Positions 1 to 7,897 of a stretch of 44,441 nt of DNA are shown piece by piece. Position 1 is the first letter of the stretch, and every line of letters begins with the position of its first letter. The notes beneath the pieces were generated by a model. It worked only from the letters and a program-made list of their open reading frames with translations, was not told where the DNA came from and did not search any database. Origin of the DNA: CAVURW01 sp963743595 (GTDB taxonomy: Bacteria > Verrucomicrobiota > Verrucomicrobiia > Methylacidiphilales > UBA1321); the NCBI GenBank assembly GCA_963743595.1, contig CAVURW010000276.1, positions 1-44,441 of the forward strand, written 5' to 3'. Made by a program: the position numbers and the translations under genes.

Positions 1-1
1 C

Positions 2-919
2 CTCGGTCTAACGGGTGGGGAACCTCTCTTGAGAAAGGATATCTTCGAAGTAATCGACCTCGCGGTGCATCATGGCCTCTGCCCCTGCATCACCACGAAC
101 GGTCTGCTGATCACCGAAGAAATCGCTCGAGAGTTTGGCAAGCGCGAATTGGTTTGGCTGAATGTGAGCCTGGAAGGAGCCACGGCGGAAACGAATGATC
201 GCGTCAGAGGCTCGGGAACGTTTCAGAAGGTCCAGGAAAAACTGGCAGTGCTGGGTCGGCACGCTCGGTTTACCCTAGCATTTACTATTATGAAAAGTAA
301 CGTCCACGAGATCCAACAATGCGCGGATCTGGCTTATCGAGTGGGTGCGCATACGGCTGTTTTTCGACCTCTCTACCCCGTAGGAGAAGCCAAGAATCAT
401 CTCGAACTCATGCCCACTTTCCAAGAATACAATGAGGCTCTGAATCAGCTTGTGGGGTTACAAGAAGATTCAAGCTTCGATCTATGCAATATCGATCCTT
501 TTAGCCCGTTAGCTAGGCAAGCAACTCAATCCGTTATTTATCAGAATTATGGTTGCGGTGCAGGTAATTTAGTTTGTTCCATTTCCGTGGGAGGTGATGT
601 CAATCCTTGCAGCTTTCTGGGCTCCGATTTTGTTGCCGCTAATATTCGCAATAGGTCGTTTAGCGATATCTGGCATCACAGTCAGATGTTTAACACGATC
701 AGGAATCTCTCAGTGGACGAACCCTCCAGCAAGCACGGCCACGATGCGACTTTTGCCGGTGGTTGCCGGGCTCGAGCACTGGCGTTTAACGGATCAATCG
801 ATGCGCCAGACCCTTGGATTCAAGAACTCATTCATCAAGAAAAACTGACCATGGATCGAAATGACATGGTGTTTAATCCATTATCCATCGTCGAAGTCAA
901 TTCTGCGAATCCTTCCTAG
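2..919 (+). CDS. Radical SAM/SPASM-domain enzyme, 5' end outside window
   Basis: The frame is open from the window edge, so the N-terminus with the CxxxCxxC cluster motif lies upstream and cannot be checked. The first residues read LTGGEPLLR, the conserved GGE element of radical SAM TIM barrels that contacts S-adenosylmethionine. The C-terminal third is SPASM-like: GCGAG, then LVC, then GGDVNPC, followed by an NIR..SFSDIW stretch and GGCRARA. The usual CxxC between the IW stretch and GGCRARA, and the final Cys of the DPxC element, are absent (here DPWI), so an auxiliary iron-sulfur cluster may be incomplete. The next gene starts 11 bp later, suggesting co-transcription and possibly a peptide- or protein-modification pair. 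The substrate is unknown; a RiPP precursor may lie upstream. Confidence 0.88.
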   Translation, partial: LGLTGGEPLLRKDIFEVIDLAVHHGLCPCITTNGLLITEEIAREFGKRELVWLNVSLEGATAETNDRVRGSGTFQKVQEKLAVLGRHARFTLAFTIMKSNVHEIQQCADLAYRVGAHTAVFRPLYPVGEAKNHLELMPTFQEYNEALNQLVGLQEDSSFDLCNIDPFSPLARQATQSVIYQNYGCGAGNLVCSISVGGDVNPCSFLGSDFVAANIRNRSFSDIWHHSQMFNTIRNLSVDEPSSKHGHDATFAGGCRARALAFNGSIDAPDPWIQELIHQEKLTMDRNDMVFNPLSIVEVNSANPS

Positions 920-930
920 CGGATACACTT

Positions 931-2097
931 ATGCCCACCGACTATAAATGGCTCCTAAAGTCTGTCGGACCTGAAGGCAGTGCCCAGGAGTTCTTCTCGC
1001 TGGGCAAGAAGCTCGAACTAAAGGGCGATTTGCATACGGCTGCGACCGCCTACGACCGAGCCTTCGGGTTAGATTCGAAAAACGAGGAAATCCGGTCGTC
1101 CCGCGCCAAGCTTTTGGACAGCCTTTCCCTGGAGGAACACGGGATCCGGTTCCGATACATCCCCGCTGGCTCGTTTCTCATGGGTTCCGCTGCGGGCGAA
1201 CCCGACGAAAGCCCCGTCCATCCGGTTGAATTGGGTCATTACTGGCTCTCTGAAACCCCGATCAGCTGGGCCTCGTTTTGTTCGGTATTGAAATGGAAAC
1301 CTCCGCCAGATGGACTGCCGGAAGACTTCGATTTTAAAAATTGGGAAAAGATGGAAGACCCGGTTCGTTGGGCGCGAGGGGGCAATCTCATTCGGCTGCA
1401 ATACTGCGAAACAGGTACGCTGCGGGCCCAAAAGGATTGGCATGCGCACAGCCCCGAAGTGCTGCGACAACGCTTTGGTGCAACGGTAACATCCAAAGAA
1501 TTATTTGGTGAAATTACCAGGCAGAATCCTGCGGAACCTTGGACGTATGACCAAAAGCCGATGATCGCCGTCCGCAGAGACAGCATCGCTCTCATGTGCA
1601 AGGCGATGAACGCTCCGCAAGTCCAGTTCTGCCTACCCACGGAAGCGCAATGGGAGAAGGCCGCTCGGGGTGGCTTGATCAACCAACCTTTCCCGTGGGG
1701 TGCTGAACCGCCAACTCCGGAAAACTGCGATTTCGCCCGATTTAACGAGTTTTCGATTCGGCCCATGCGACATTTTCCACCCAATGGCTACGGACTCTAT
1801 GCGATGTCGGGCGGTGTGTGGGAATGGAGCAGTGATTGGTACGACGCTCAATCCTATTCGAGCACGCCTACTAAAGAGTCCACAGAACCTACTAACGAAA
1901 GCCGTGAGTATGTTGTCCGTGGTGGTTCGTGGAGTGACTGTAAAGAGGTTCAGACCGTTTCTTTCCGAATGTCGCTTCCTCATGCATCCCATTCCCATGG
2001 CAGCACTAACGTTGGTTTTCGTTTATGTCGTATGGCTAGCAAACACGAATCGGATAGCTGGTGGAGTCGAATTTACAAGATGATTCTAAGGGCGTAA
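931..2097 (+). CDS. TPR plus SUMF1/FGE-fold protein
   Basis: The 388-residue protein has a short helical repeat near residues 15-60 that resembles a single TPR (AATAYDRAFGLD). It is followed by a formylglycine-generating-enzyme (SUMF1/EgtB/PvdO) fold: IPAGSFLMGS near residue 75, LPTEAQWEKAARGG in the middle, GGVWEWSSDWY, VVRGGSW and a closing NVGFRL. In true formylglycine-generating enzymes two cysteines after RGGS bind copper. Here the first is kept (Cys337), but a Thr stands where the second is expected, so sulfatase activation is doubtful. Related domains serve as non-haem iron oxygenases or as non-catalytic modules. It lies 11 bp after the radical SAM gene, so the two probably act on the same target. 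No signal peptide is seen. Confidence 0.85.
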   Translation: MPTDYKWLLKSVGPEGSAQEFFSLGKKLELKGDLHTAATAYDRAFGLDSKNEEIRSSRAKLLDSLSLEEHGIRFRYIPAGSFLMGSAAGEPDESPVHPVELGHYWLSETPISWASFCSVLKWKPPPDGLPEDFDFKNWEKMEDPVRWARGGNLIRLQYCETGTLRAQKDWHAHSPEVLRQRFGATVTSKELFGEITRQNPAEPWTYDQKPMIAVRRDSIALMCKAMNAPQVQFCLPTEAQWEKAARGGLINQPFPWGAEPPTPENCDFARFNEFSIRPMRHFPPNGYGLYAMSGGVWEWSSDWYDAQSYSSTPTKESTEPTNESREYVVRGGSWSDCKEVQTVSFRMSLPHASHSHGSTNVGFRLCRMASKHESDSWWSRIYKMILRA

Positions 2098-2629
2098 TAT
2101 CTTTCTTAGTGCGGATGATAATTTGAAAGTCTACTTTATCCAAAAAGCATCCCTTTACGGCTAAAGTATCCTGGTTCAATTCTGATTGCCCCAGATACTC
2201 GTCATACTTCGTTTGTCTGAAAATATATGTCAGATTTTCGTAGTGACAGGTGATGGCATCCTGCTCAGGGAAACTAATTATACGTATTTTAGTTTCCACT
2301 AAAGCACCCTTTACCTCTGAAAGCGTCGATCTGGATCCATCGATCAACAGTTCGGTAGGAGGTTTGGCATGACCAGTTTGGCTGGGCAACTTTTCATTTC
2401 GATGGAATCGCAGTAGAAACGACCTAGAAGATGCCCAATAAAAATAGCATGCAAAAAGCGAGTCAGAACCCTCCCAATCGATGCTTACAGAAATGTAGCA
2501 GTCGTCAGTTAGTTGATACAGACGCATGAACGGATCTGGATCGATCAGCTCAGCATCTTGCACGAGGTCGTTAACAACCATTCGGTAATTGAGTTGTCTT
2601 AACGTACTCCAGTTAGGGGTTATTGACAT
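2036..2629 (-). CDS. Hypothetical protein, convergent with the SUMF1-fold gene
   Basis: A 197-residue protein that I do not recognise. It has no obvious signal peptide or membrane helix, is rich in aromatic and acidic residues, and looks like an alpha/beta cytosolic protein. Its last 20 codons overlap the 3' end of the SUMF1-fold gene on the other strand by 62 bp, an unusually large convergent overlap. Either the protein normally ends earlier or the two genes really interlock. Base composition is more AT-rich than alaS, which hints at accessory origin. The ATG at 2629 sits directly beside the tRNA-Ser gene. Confidence rests on the long open frame and plausible amino-acid use, not on homology. 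Confidence 0.55.
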   Translation of the reverse strand: MSITPNWSTLRQLNYRMVVNDLVQDAELIDPDPFMRLYQLTDDCYISVSIDWEGSDSLFACYFYWASSRSFLLRFHRNEKLPSQTGHAKPPTELLIDGSRSTLSEVKGALVETKIRIISFPEQDAITCHYENLTYIFRQTKYDEYLGQSELNQDTLAVKGCFLDKVDFQIIIRTKKDITPLESSCKFDSTSYPIRVC

Positions 2630-2645
2630 TTAATTCCGACAAGGG

Positions 2646-2731
2646 CGGAGGGAGAGGGATTCGAACCCTCGGTGGCTATTAACCACAGCCGCTTTCCAGG
2701 CGACCGCACTAGACCGCTATGCGACCCCTCC
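2646..2731 (-). tRNA. tRNA-Ser (anticodon GGA)
   Basis: Read on the minus strand, an 86-nt class II tRNA folds. The acceptor GGAGGGG pairs with TCCCTCC, the discriminator is G, the anticodon loop is CTGGAAA (GGA at 2695-2697 on the plus strand), there is a long variable arm typical of Ser, and the T arm is GAGGG/TTCGAAT/CCCTC. CCA is not encoded; the genomic bases after the discriminator read CCC. Confidence 0.95.
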
Positions 2732-2896
2732 AATTCAGCCGGTAGCTCACCGGAAACGGCGAGAATACAAAGCTGCGCTCGTCTCGGCAATCGCAAAACT
2801 TTCTGAACACAAGGAATCGTGGCGTTTTGACTCGCTTCCCTCTGCAAATCGGCCCAAAGTACGAGGGTGTTTTCCGTCGTTAGAGCTCCCTTAAAA

Positions 2897-3670
2897 ATGC
2901 GCCTCGCGCGTGCCCTGGCCCTGGCGTTCATCTTCGCAGGTTGGGGCTACATAAAGGTAAATTGGGAACTGAGCATTGCAGAGGAGCAGCACAAAATCCA
3001 GTACGGCGAACTTCAATTGACGCCCAGTCTCAGGGATCAACTCGGCCAACAGCTCACGATTGCCGTTCTTGGCGGGATGCGGGCGGTGGCGGCAGATTAT
3101 TTGTGGCTCTGGGCGACGATCGATTGGGAGAACGAAAATTGGATCCGGATGCGGGGCAACATCCTCATCGTCACCTTCCTACAACCGCGCTGCGAAACCT
3201 TTTGGGTCGAAGGCGGCGCGCACCTCGGCTCCGATGCGGCTTGCGAGGAATTGCGCAATCCGCTGGAGCCAAGCCCCTATCGCCGGATGCGTTCGTACCG
3301 ATTTTACGTGGAAGAGGGTCGGCAGGTTTTTATTCGTGGGCTGGACCATCTCCCCTACAGCTACAATTTATGGGAGCGACTGGCCATTCTTTACGACGAG
3401 CGGTTGCATGATGAAAAAGCCTCTGCTTACTGCTATTTCCGCGCCGCAGAGTGCCCCGACGCACCGGTCTTTCTAGAGCGTTTTTCAGCCTACATGCTAG
3501 AGAAAGGTGGATTTAACCAAGAAGCGTACTTGGCATGGAGTTACCTTTACCATAAACTTACACCCAAGCAACTAACCGAAACGCAGCACTGGGGTGACAA
3601 AATCAAGTCCAAGATTCGCTACTTCGAAACAAAATTAAACGTTCCTACTGAAAAAAGAATCTTTCCCTAA
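2897..3670 (+). CDS. Membrane-anchored hypothetical protein with TPR-like helices
   Basis: I chose the ATG at 2897 because a basic start (MRLAR) followed by a hydrophobic stretch (residues about 5-22) makes one N-terminal membrane anchor; an upstream GTG at 2867 is possible but adds a non-hydrophobic tail. The remaining about 235 residues look alpha-helical and amphipathic, with conserved-looking aromatic blocks such as ADYLWLWATIDWE and ERLAILYDERLHD that resemble degenerate TPR helices. No catalytic motif is visible. The gene stands alone between tRNA-Ser and the phosphodiesterase gene, and its function is unknown. I recall similar proteins mainly in Verrucomicrobiota and Planctomycetota genomes, but no named family can be assigned from sequence alone. 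Confidence 0.7.
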   Translation: MRLARALALAFIFAGWGYIKVNWELSIAEEQHKIQYGELQLTPSLRDQLGQQLTIAVLGGMRAVAADYLWLWATIDWENENWIRMRGNILIVTFLQPRCETFWVEGGAHLGSDAACEELRNPLEPSPYRRMRSYRFYVEEGRQVFIRGLDHLPYSYNLWERLAILYDERLHDEKASAYCYFRAAECPDAPVFLERFSAYMLEKGGFNQEAYLAWSYLYHKLTPKQLTETQHWGDKIKSKIRYFETKLNVPTEKRIFP

Positions 3671-3716
3671 ATCAAATACCCGTTTATTTGTTTCTAACTG
3701 GTAGGACGACGTACAA

Positions 3717-4439
3717 ATGAGATTTGGAATTTTTGGCGATATACATAGTAACCTTGAGGCCTTAGAGGCTGTCCTAGAGGACATGCAGGCTCAAGCGGTC
3801 ACGCATACCGTGTGCATCGGCGACATCGTCGGCTACAATGCAAACCCCCGGGAGTGCCTGGAGATTGTTCGCGCACTGGGTTGCCCCATCGTGAAAGGTA
3901 ACCACGATGAAGAAGCTTCAGAAGTCCGTGAGGTGGAACACTTTAACGATATGGCGCTCAACGCCATTCGCTACACCCGCTCTCAGCTCACCAAGGAACA
4001 GCGCGAATTCCTCCGCTCGCTCCCGCTCATGCGCCCCGTAAATTCCTTCACGGTCGTGCACTCCACTCTCGATCAACCGAACCGCTGGGGTTACGTCTTC
4101 TCTTGCTTGGAAGCAGAAACGAGTTTCCAGTACCAGAAGACGAACATCTGTTTCTTCGGCCACACGCACGTGCCGCATGTGTTCATACGTGACACAAAGG
4201 TCCACGAGTTCTTTTACAAGAAAATCGATATCCAGTCTGAGAAAAAGTATTTCGTTAACGTGGGTAGCGTGGGTCAGCCACGCGATGGCGACTGGCGTGC
4301 CGCCTACGTCATCTACGATTCCAGCGCAAATACCATCGAGCTCCGCCGACTCCCCTACGACCTGGCAAAAGCCCAGGCCAAGATCATGAGTGCCGGTCTC
4401 CCGCCGCGCCTCGCGGAACGTCTCGCTAACGCGGTGTAA
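3717..4439 (+). CDS. Metallophosphoesterase, YfcE/MJ0936-like
   Basis: The 240-residue protein carries the ordered metal-binding motifs of calcineurin-like phosphoesterases: GDIHSN at residues 7-12 (Asp8, His10), GDIVGY near 37, GNHDE near 62, and FFGHTHVP near 145, followed by VNVGSVGQPRDGD, which is characteristic of the YfcE/MJ0936 type. Members are manganese- or nickel-dependent phosphodiesterases that act on small phosphodiesters or cyclic nucleotides in vitro; the physiological substrate is unsettled. No signal peptide is present, so it is cytosolic. It lies 83 bp upstream of alaS on the same strand. A link to the CHASE2 cyclase elsewhere in the window is possible but unsupported. Confidence 0.88.
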   Translation: MRFGIFGDIHSNLEALEAVLEDMQAQAVTHTVCIGDIVGYNANPRECLEIVRALGCPIVKGNHDEEASEVREVEHFNDMALNAIRYTRSQLTKEQREFLRSLPLMRPVNSFTVVHSTLDQPNRWGYVFSCLEAETSFQYQKTNICFFGHTHVPHVFIRDTKVHEFFYKKIDIQSEKKYFVNVGSVGQPRDGDWRAAYVIYDSSANTIELRRLPYDLAKAQAKIMSAGLPPRLAERLANAV

Positions 4440-4522
4440 CACCGCTCCTGTAGGTCATCCTAAATCCGCTTTTCAGGTTGACCCCAACCTGTACCCATTC
4501 CATTTTCAAATTCCAATTGCCC

Positions 4523-7402
4523 ATGATGACCTCCTCCTCCATCCGCCAATCGTTCCTCGATTTCTTCAAGGAAAAGAAACACACCATCGTCCCCTCCAGC
4601 CCTCTGCTGCCAGACGCGCCGAACCTTCTCTTCACAAACGCGGGCATGAATCAGTTTGTGCCTATTTTTCTGGGGCAAACCCCCTGCCCGTACTCTCCGC
4701 CCCGTGCTGCAGATACGCAAAAGTGCATCCGCGCAGGCGGCAAACACAACGACTTGGACGATGTGGGATTTGATACTTATCACCACACGCTTTTCGAGAT
4801 GCTTGGAAACTGGTCGTTCGGTGATTATTTTAAGGCCGAAGCCATTGCATGGGCTTGGGAACTCGTCGCTGGACGCTGGGGCTTCCCGAAATCCCGCATC
4901 TACGCGACCATCTATAAGCCGGGTCCGGGCGACCCCGCTGCCTTTGATCAAGAAGCCTACGATCTATGGGCCGATCTTTTTCGCAAAGCCGGACTCGACC
5001 CCGAAATTCACATCGTTTACGGCAATAAAAAGGACAATTTCTGGTCCATGGGCGAGACCGGACCCTGCGGTCCCTGCTCTGAGCTCCACATCGACCTGAC
5101 TCCAGGCGAAATCGAGCTTTCTCTGGACCGTCAACGCGCCGGTGCGCTTCTGGTCAACACCGGTGTGGCCGATTGCATCGAGATTTGGAACCTTGTGTTC
5201 ATTCAATTCAACGCGGCACCCGGCGGCGTCTACTCGGAATTGCCTGCGCGTCACGTCGATACCGGAATGGGCTTTGAGCGCGTCGCGTCTATCATTCAAG
5301 GCACCAAGAACTTCACCGATTTCAAAAATGCCCGCATCTCGAATTACGAGACCGACGTCTTTCGTCCGCTCTTCACTGCGCTGGAGAAAATCACCGGGCA
5401 TACCTACACTTCCACCCTTCCCGCCCAACGATCCAACCTCGCGCGGCAAGAGAAAATCGATGTCGCGTTCCGCGTAATCGCCGACCACATCCGCACGGTG
5501 AGTTTCGCGATTGCCGACGGCATCAGCCCCAGCAACACCGAGCGCGGTTACGTGGTACGACGCATTCTGCGGCGTGCGATTCGTTATGGGAACCAAATCG
5601 GTTGCACACAGCCGTTCATGGCGCAACTCGTGCCTGTACTGGTGGAACAGATGGCCGAGGTCTTCCCGGAACTGAAAACGCATCAGCAGTTGATCGAATC
5701 GACCATCCTTCGGGAAGAGCAAGACTTCCGCCGAACCATCCAGCGTGGCGAAGAACTGTTCCGAAAGACCTTTGACCAACTGCAGTCGGCTTCCACACCC
5801 AACTCCACAAAAGTCTTCCCCGGTGACGTCGCCTTCAAGCTCTACGATACCTACGGCTTTCCTCTGGATCTGACCATGCTCATGGCTCAGGAACAGGGCT
5901 GGTCGGTCGATGAAACCGAGTTCAACACGCTCATGAAACGCCAGAAAGAGCTCAGTGCCGAGAACCAGACGACGGAGGTCATCACCGTGTCGCAGGGCTC
6001 GGCCTTGGCGGAGGTGCGGCCGACGCATTTCACCGGTTTTGAGGAACTGCAAACTGCCTCGGTGGTGCTTTATGCGGACGAGAAAACGCTGGTGACGGCT
6101 GAAACCCCGTTCTACGCCGAGCTGGGCGGTCAGCTGGGCGATATGGGTGAATTGGAACTGGGCGGGAAACGGATCGCGGTCACCAACACCGTTCGTGCGG
6201 AAGGCGTGGCTGGCGTCACGATTCACCGGTTAGCCGAGCCCGTAACGGCCAGCAAGGGCGAACGCGTGACCCTGCATGTGGACGCAGAACGCCGCCTGCG
6301 CATCGAAGCGCACCACAGCGCCACGCATATCCTCCACTGGGCGCTGCGACGCCTCCTAGGCCCCTCTGTGGTCCAACGCGGGTCGTACGTCGGGCCCGAC
6401 CGGTTGCGGTTCGATTTCGCCCACAGCTCGCCCCTCACCCCAGAGCAGCTCACGGAACTGCACCAACTCATTCACGAGAAAATCACCTCCGGCGATGCCG
6501 TCTCCTGGGCGCAACGTCCCTACGCTGAAGTAAAGGGCGATCCCGCGATCCTTCAACTTTTCGGCGATAAATATGGTGACGTGGTTCGCGTTGTCTCCAT
6601 CGGCGATTACTCGAAAGAGCTCTGCGGCGGCACGCACCTGCGCCGTTCGTCAGAAACCGGCTACCTGCGCATTCTCTCGGAAACGGGTATTTCTGCCGGT
6701 GTGCGTCGAATCGAAGCCGTTGCAGGTCTGGCGCTCATCGAGGAAGCACGGGCGGCGTGGAATCGCCTTCAGGAGCAATTGACCCCGCTGCGTCAACGCG
6801 CAAGCGAACTCGGCCTGGAGCTCGGCGCGCTCCCTGAATTGCCCTCCGTCGCGAAGCCCGAATCGCTGTTGGATACGGATTTCCTGTGGTCGACCCCCAA
6901 GCAGCAATGGAATGCCCTGGAAACCGCAGAAACGAAATTCCGTGAAGCCGGCGCATCCGTGGCGCAGCTCGGCAAGGAGCAGGCCAAAAAGCAGGAAGCA
7001 GGCTGGCAATCAACCGCGGCAGAGCAAGTGAAGCTGTGGATCGAAAGTTCCGCCGCGAAGCCCATCGCCACACCAACTGGCGACGTCCCGTTTCTATCCC
7101 ATCACATCCCCGATCAACCGAGTGGCTACCTCCCCAGCCTGGCCGATGCGATGAAAGCACGCTGGAAAGGCGTCGCTCTCCTCGCCGTCACGGAAGGCGA
7201 GAAAGTCACGCTCGCGGCGGTTTCCACACCCGATTACGCCAAGAAACTCGCCGCCGGCAAACTCATCCAAGCCGTTGCGCCACTGGTCGGTGGCAAGGGC
7301 GGCGGGCGGCCCGACTTCGCGCAAGGCGGCGGAACGAACGCTGCCGGAATTCCCGCAGCCTTCGAACAAGCGCAGATTTGGATCAAAGAAAATAACAAGT
7401 AA
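4523..7402 (+). CDS. alaS: Alanyl-tRNA synthetase
   Basis: AlaS charges tRNA-Ala with alanine and edits mischarged Ser and Gly. I chose the ATG at 4523 (or the adjacent 4526) because the family begins with a short tail before the IRQSFLDFF helix. The order of domains is normal: class II aminoacylation core with LFTNAGMNQF near residue 35 and GDYF; editing domain with zinc ligands His598, His602 (HSATH), Cys701 and His705 (CGGTH); and a C-terminal C-Ala domain ending in GGKGGGRPDFAQGGG. Length (959 residues) is slightly above the E. coli enzyme. A tRNA-Ala(GGC) gene lies only 55 bp downstream on the same strand, so enzyme and substrate may share transcripts. Confidence 0.98.
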   Translation: MMTSSSIRQSFLDFFKEKKHTIVPSSPLLPDAPNLLFTNAGMNQFVPIFLGQTPCPYSPPRAADTQKCIRAGGKHNDLDDVGFDTYHHTLFEMLGNWSFGDYFKAEAIAWAWELVAGRWGFPKSRIYATIYKPGPGDPAAFDQEAYDLWADLFRKAGLDPEIHIVYGNKKDNFWSMGETGPCGPCSELHIDLTPGEIELSLDRQRAGALLVNTGVADCIEIWNLVFIQFNAAPGGVYSELPARHVDTGMGFERVASIIQGTKNFTDFKNARISNYETDVFRPLFTALEKITGHTYTSTLPAQRSNLARQEKIDVAFRVIADHIRTVSFAIADGISPSNTERGYVVRRILRRAIRYGNQIGCTQPFMAQLVPVLVEQMAEVFPELKTHQQLIESTILREEQDFRRTIQRGEELFRKTFDQLQSASTPNSTKVFPGDVAFKLYDTYGFPLDLTMLMAQEQGWSVDETEFNTLMKRQKELSAENQTTEVITVSQGSALAEVRPTHFTGFEELQTASVVLYADEKTLVTAETPFYAELGGQLGDMGELELGGKRIAVTNTVRAEGVAGVTIHRLAEPVTASKGERVTLHVDAERRLRIEAHHSATHILHWALRRLLGPSVVQRGSYVGPDRLRFDFAHSSPLTPEQLTELHQLIHEKITSGDAVSWAQRPYAEVKGDPAILQLFGDKYGDVVRVVSIGDYSKELCGGTHLRRSSETGYLRILSETGISAGVRRIEAVAGLALIEEARAAWNRLQEQLTPLRQRASELGLELGALPELPSVAKPESLLDTDFLWSTPKQQWNALETAETKFREAGASVAQLGKEQAKKQEAGWQSTAAEQVKLWIESSAAKPIATPTGDVPFLSHHIPDQPSGYLPSLADAMKARWKGVALLAVTEGEKVTLAAVSTPDYAKKLAAGKLIQAVAPLVGGKGGGRPDFAQGGGTNAAGIPAAFEQAQIWIKENNK

Positions 7403-7457
7403 AGCATTGCACGACCGCAGCCGAACTTGCTATTTTTCCTGACTCGGTTTCGAGCGC

Positions 7458-7530
7458 GGGGTCATAGCTCAGTTGGTAGAGCGCCTCAATGGCATTGAGG
7501 AGGTCAGGGGTTCGAATCCCCTTGGCTCCA
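7458..7530 (+). tRNA. tRNA-Ala (anticodon GGC)
   Basis: A 73-nt cloverleaf: acceptor GGGGTCA pairs with TGGCTCC (one G-T and one T-G pair), discriminator A, anticodon stem CCTCA/TGAGG with loop ATGGCAT (GGC), T arm AGGGG/TTCGAAT/CCCCT. The G-U pair at the third position of the acceptor (G3, T70) is the known identity element for alanyl-tRNA synthetase, which is encoded just upstream. A tyrosine recombinase gene begins 110 bp downstream, so the 3' end of this tRNA is the likely insertion target of the adjoining element. Confidence 0.96.
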
Positions 7531-7590
7531 CTCCCTTCGGAAATGGTTTTCCCTAGGGAAAGGCAAGAATCGGCGGTTTCCGATTTTCAA

Positions 7591-7897
7591 TTTGCTACGA
7601 CGACTTTGCTACGTTTTCGAGCCTCAATTTGCTACGATTTATGCAAATGAATACTCTAAAGAAAGCGGCAAGGACGATTGAGGATAGACCCAAGGGCCTC
7701 TATCGGCGTTCGGAATGTGGGACTTGGTGGTACGGGCGCATGAGAAAGGGCAAAAGGGTCTCAGTCAGTCTTGAGACCCAGGATTACGTCGAAGCGATCC
7801 AGAAGGCTAAGAACCTCGAAGACACCCCGGAAATGAACCCTGGAGGGCTGCTCGAAGCGGAGATCGAACGGTACGTCGTAGCAAAAATCGTAGCAAA
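7591..7897 (+). repeat. Five copies of a 9-bp motif TTTGCTACG around the integrase start
   Basis: TTTGCTACG occurs in direct orientation at 7591-7599, 7605-7613 and 7628-7636, and inverted (CGTAGCAAA) at 7877-7885 and 7889-7897. Three copies extend to ATTTGCTACGA. The first three sit in the leader between tRNA-Ala and the integrase start; the inverted pair lies inside the integrase coding sequence. I did not notice this exact 9-mer elsewhere in the window. The likely role is arm-type binding sites for the integrase (also giving autoregulation), or sites for an excisionase; this is inferred from position and clustering. Confidence 0.75.

Noticed and set aside
4964..6226. A 420-codon open frame antisense to alaS
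   Set aside because: It lies entirely over a well-conserved alaS region and its product shows no protein family; it is a GC-rich shadow frame.
7591..7897. CRISPR array at the clustered 9-bp motif
   Set aside because: The repeats are only 9 bp, irregularly spaced and in both orientations, and two lie inside coding sequence. No cas genes are present.
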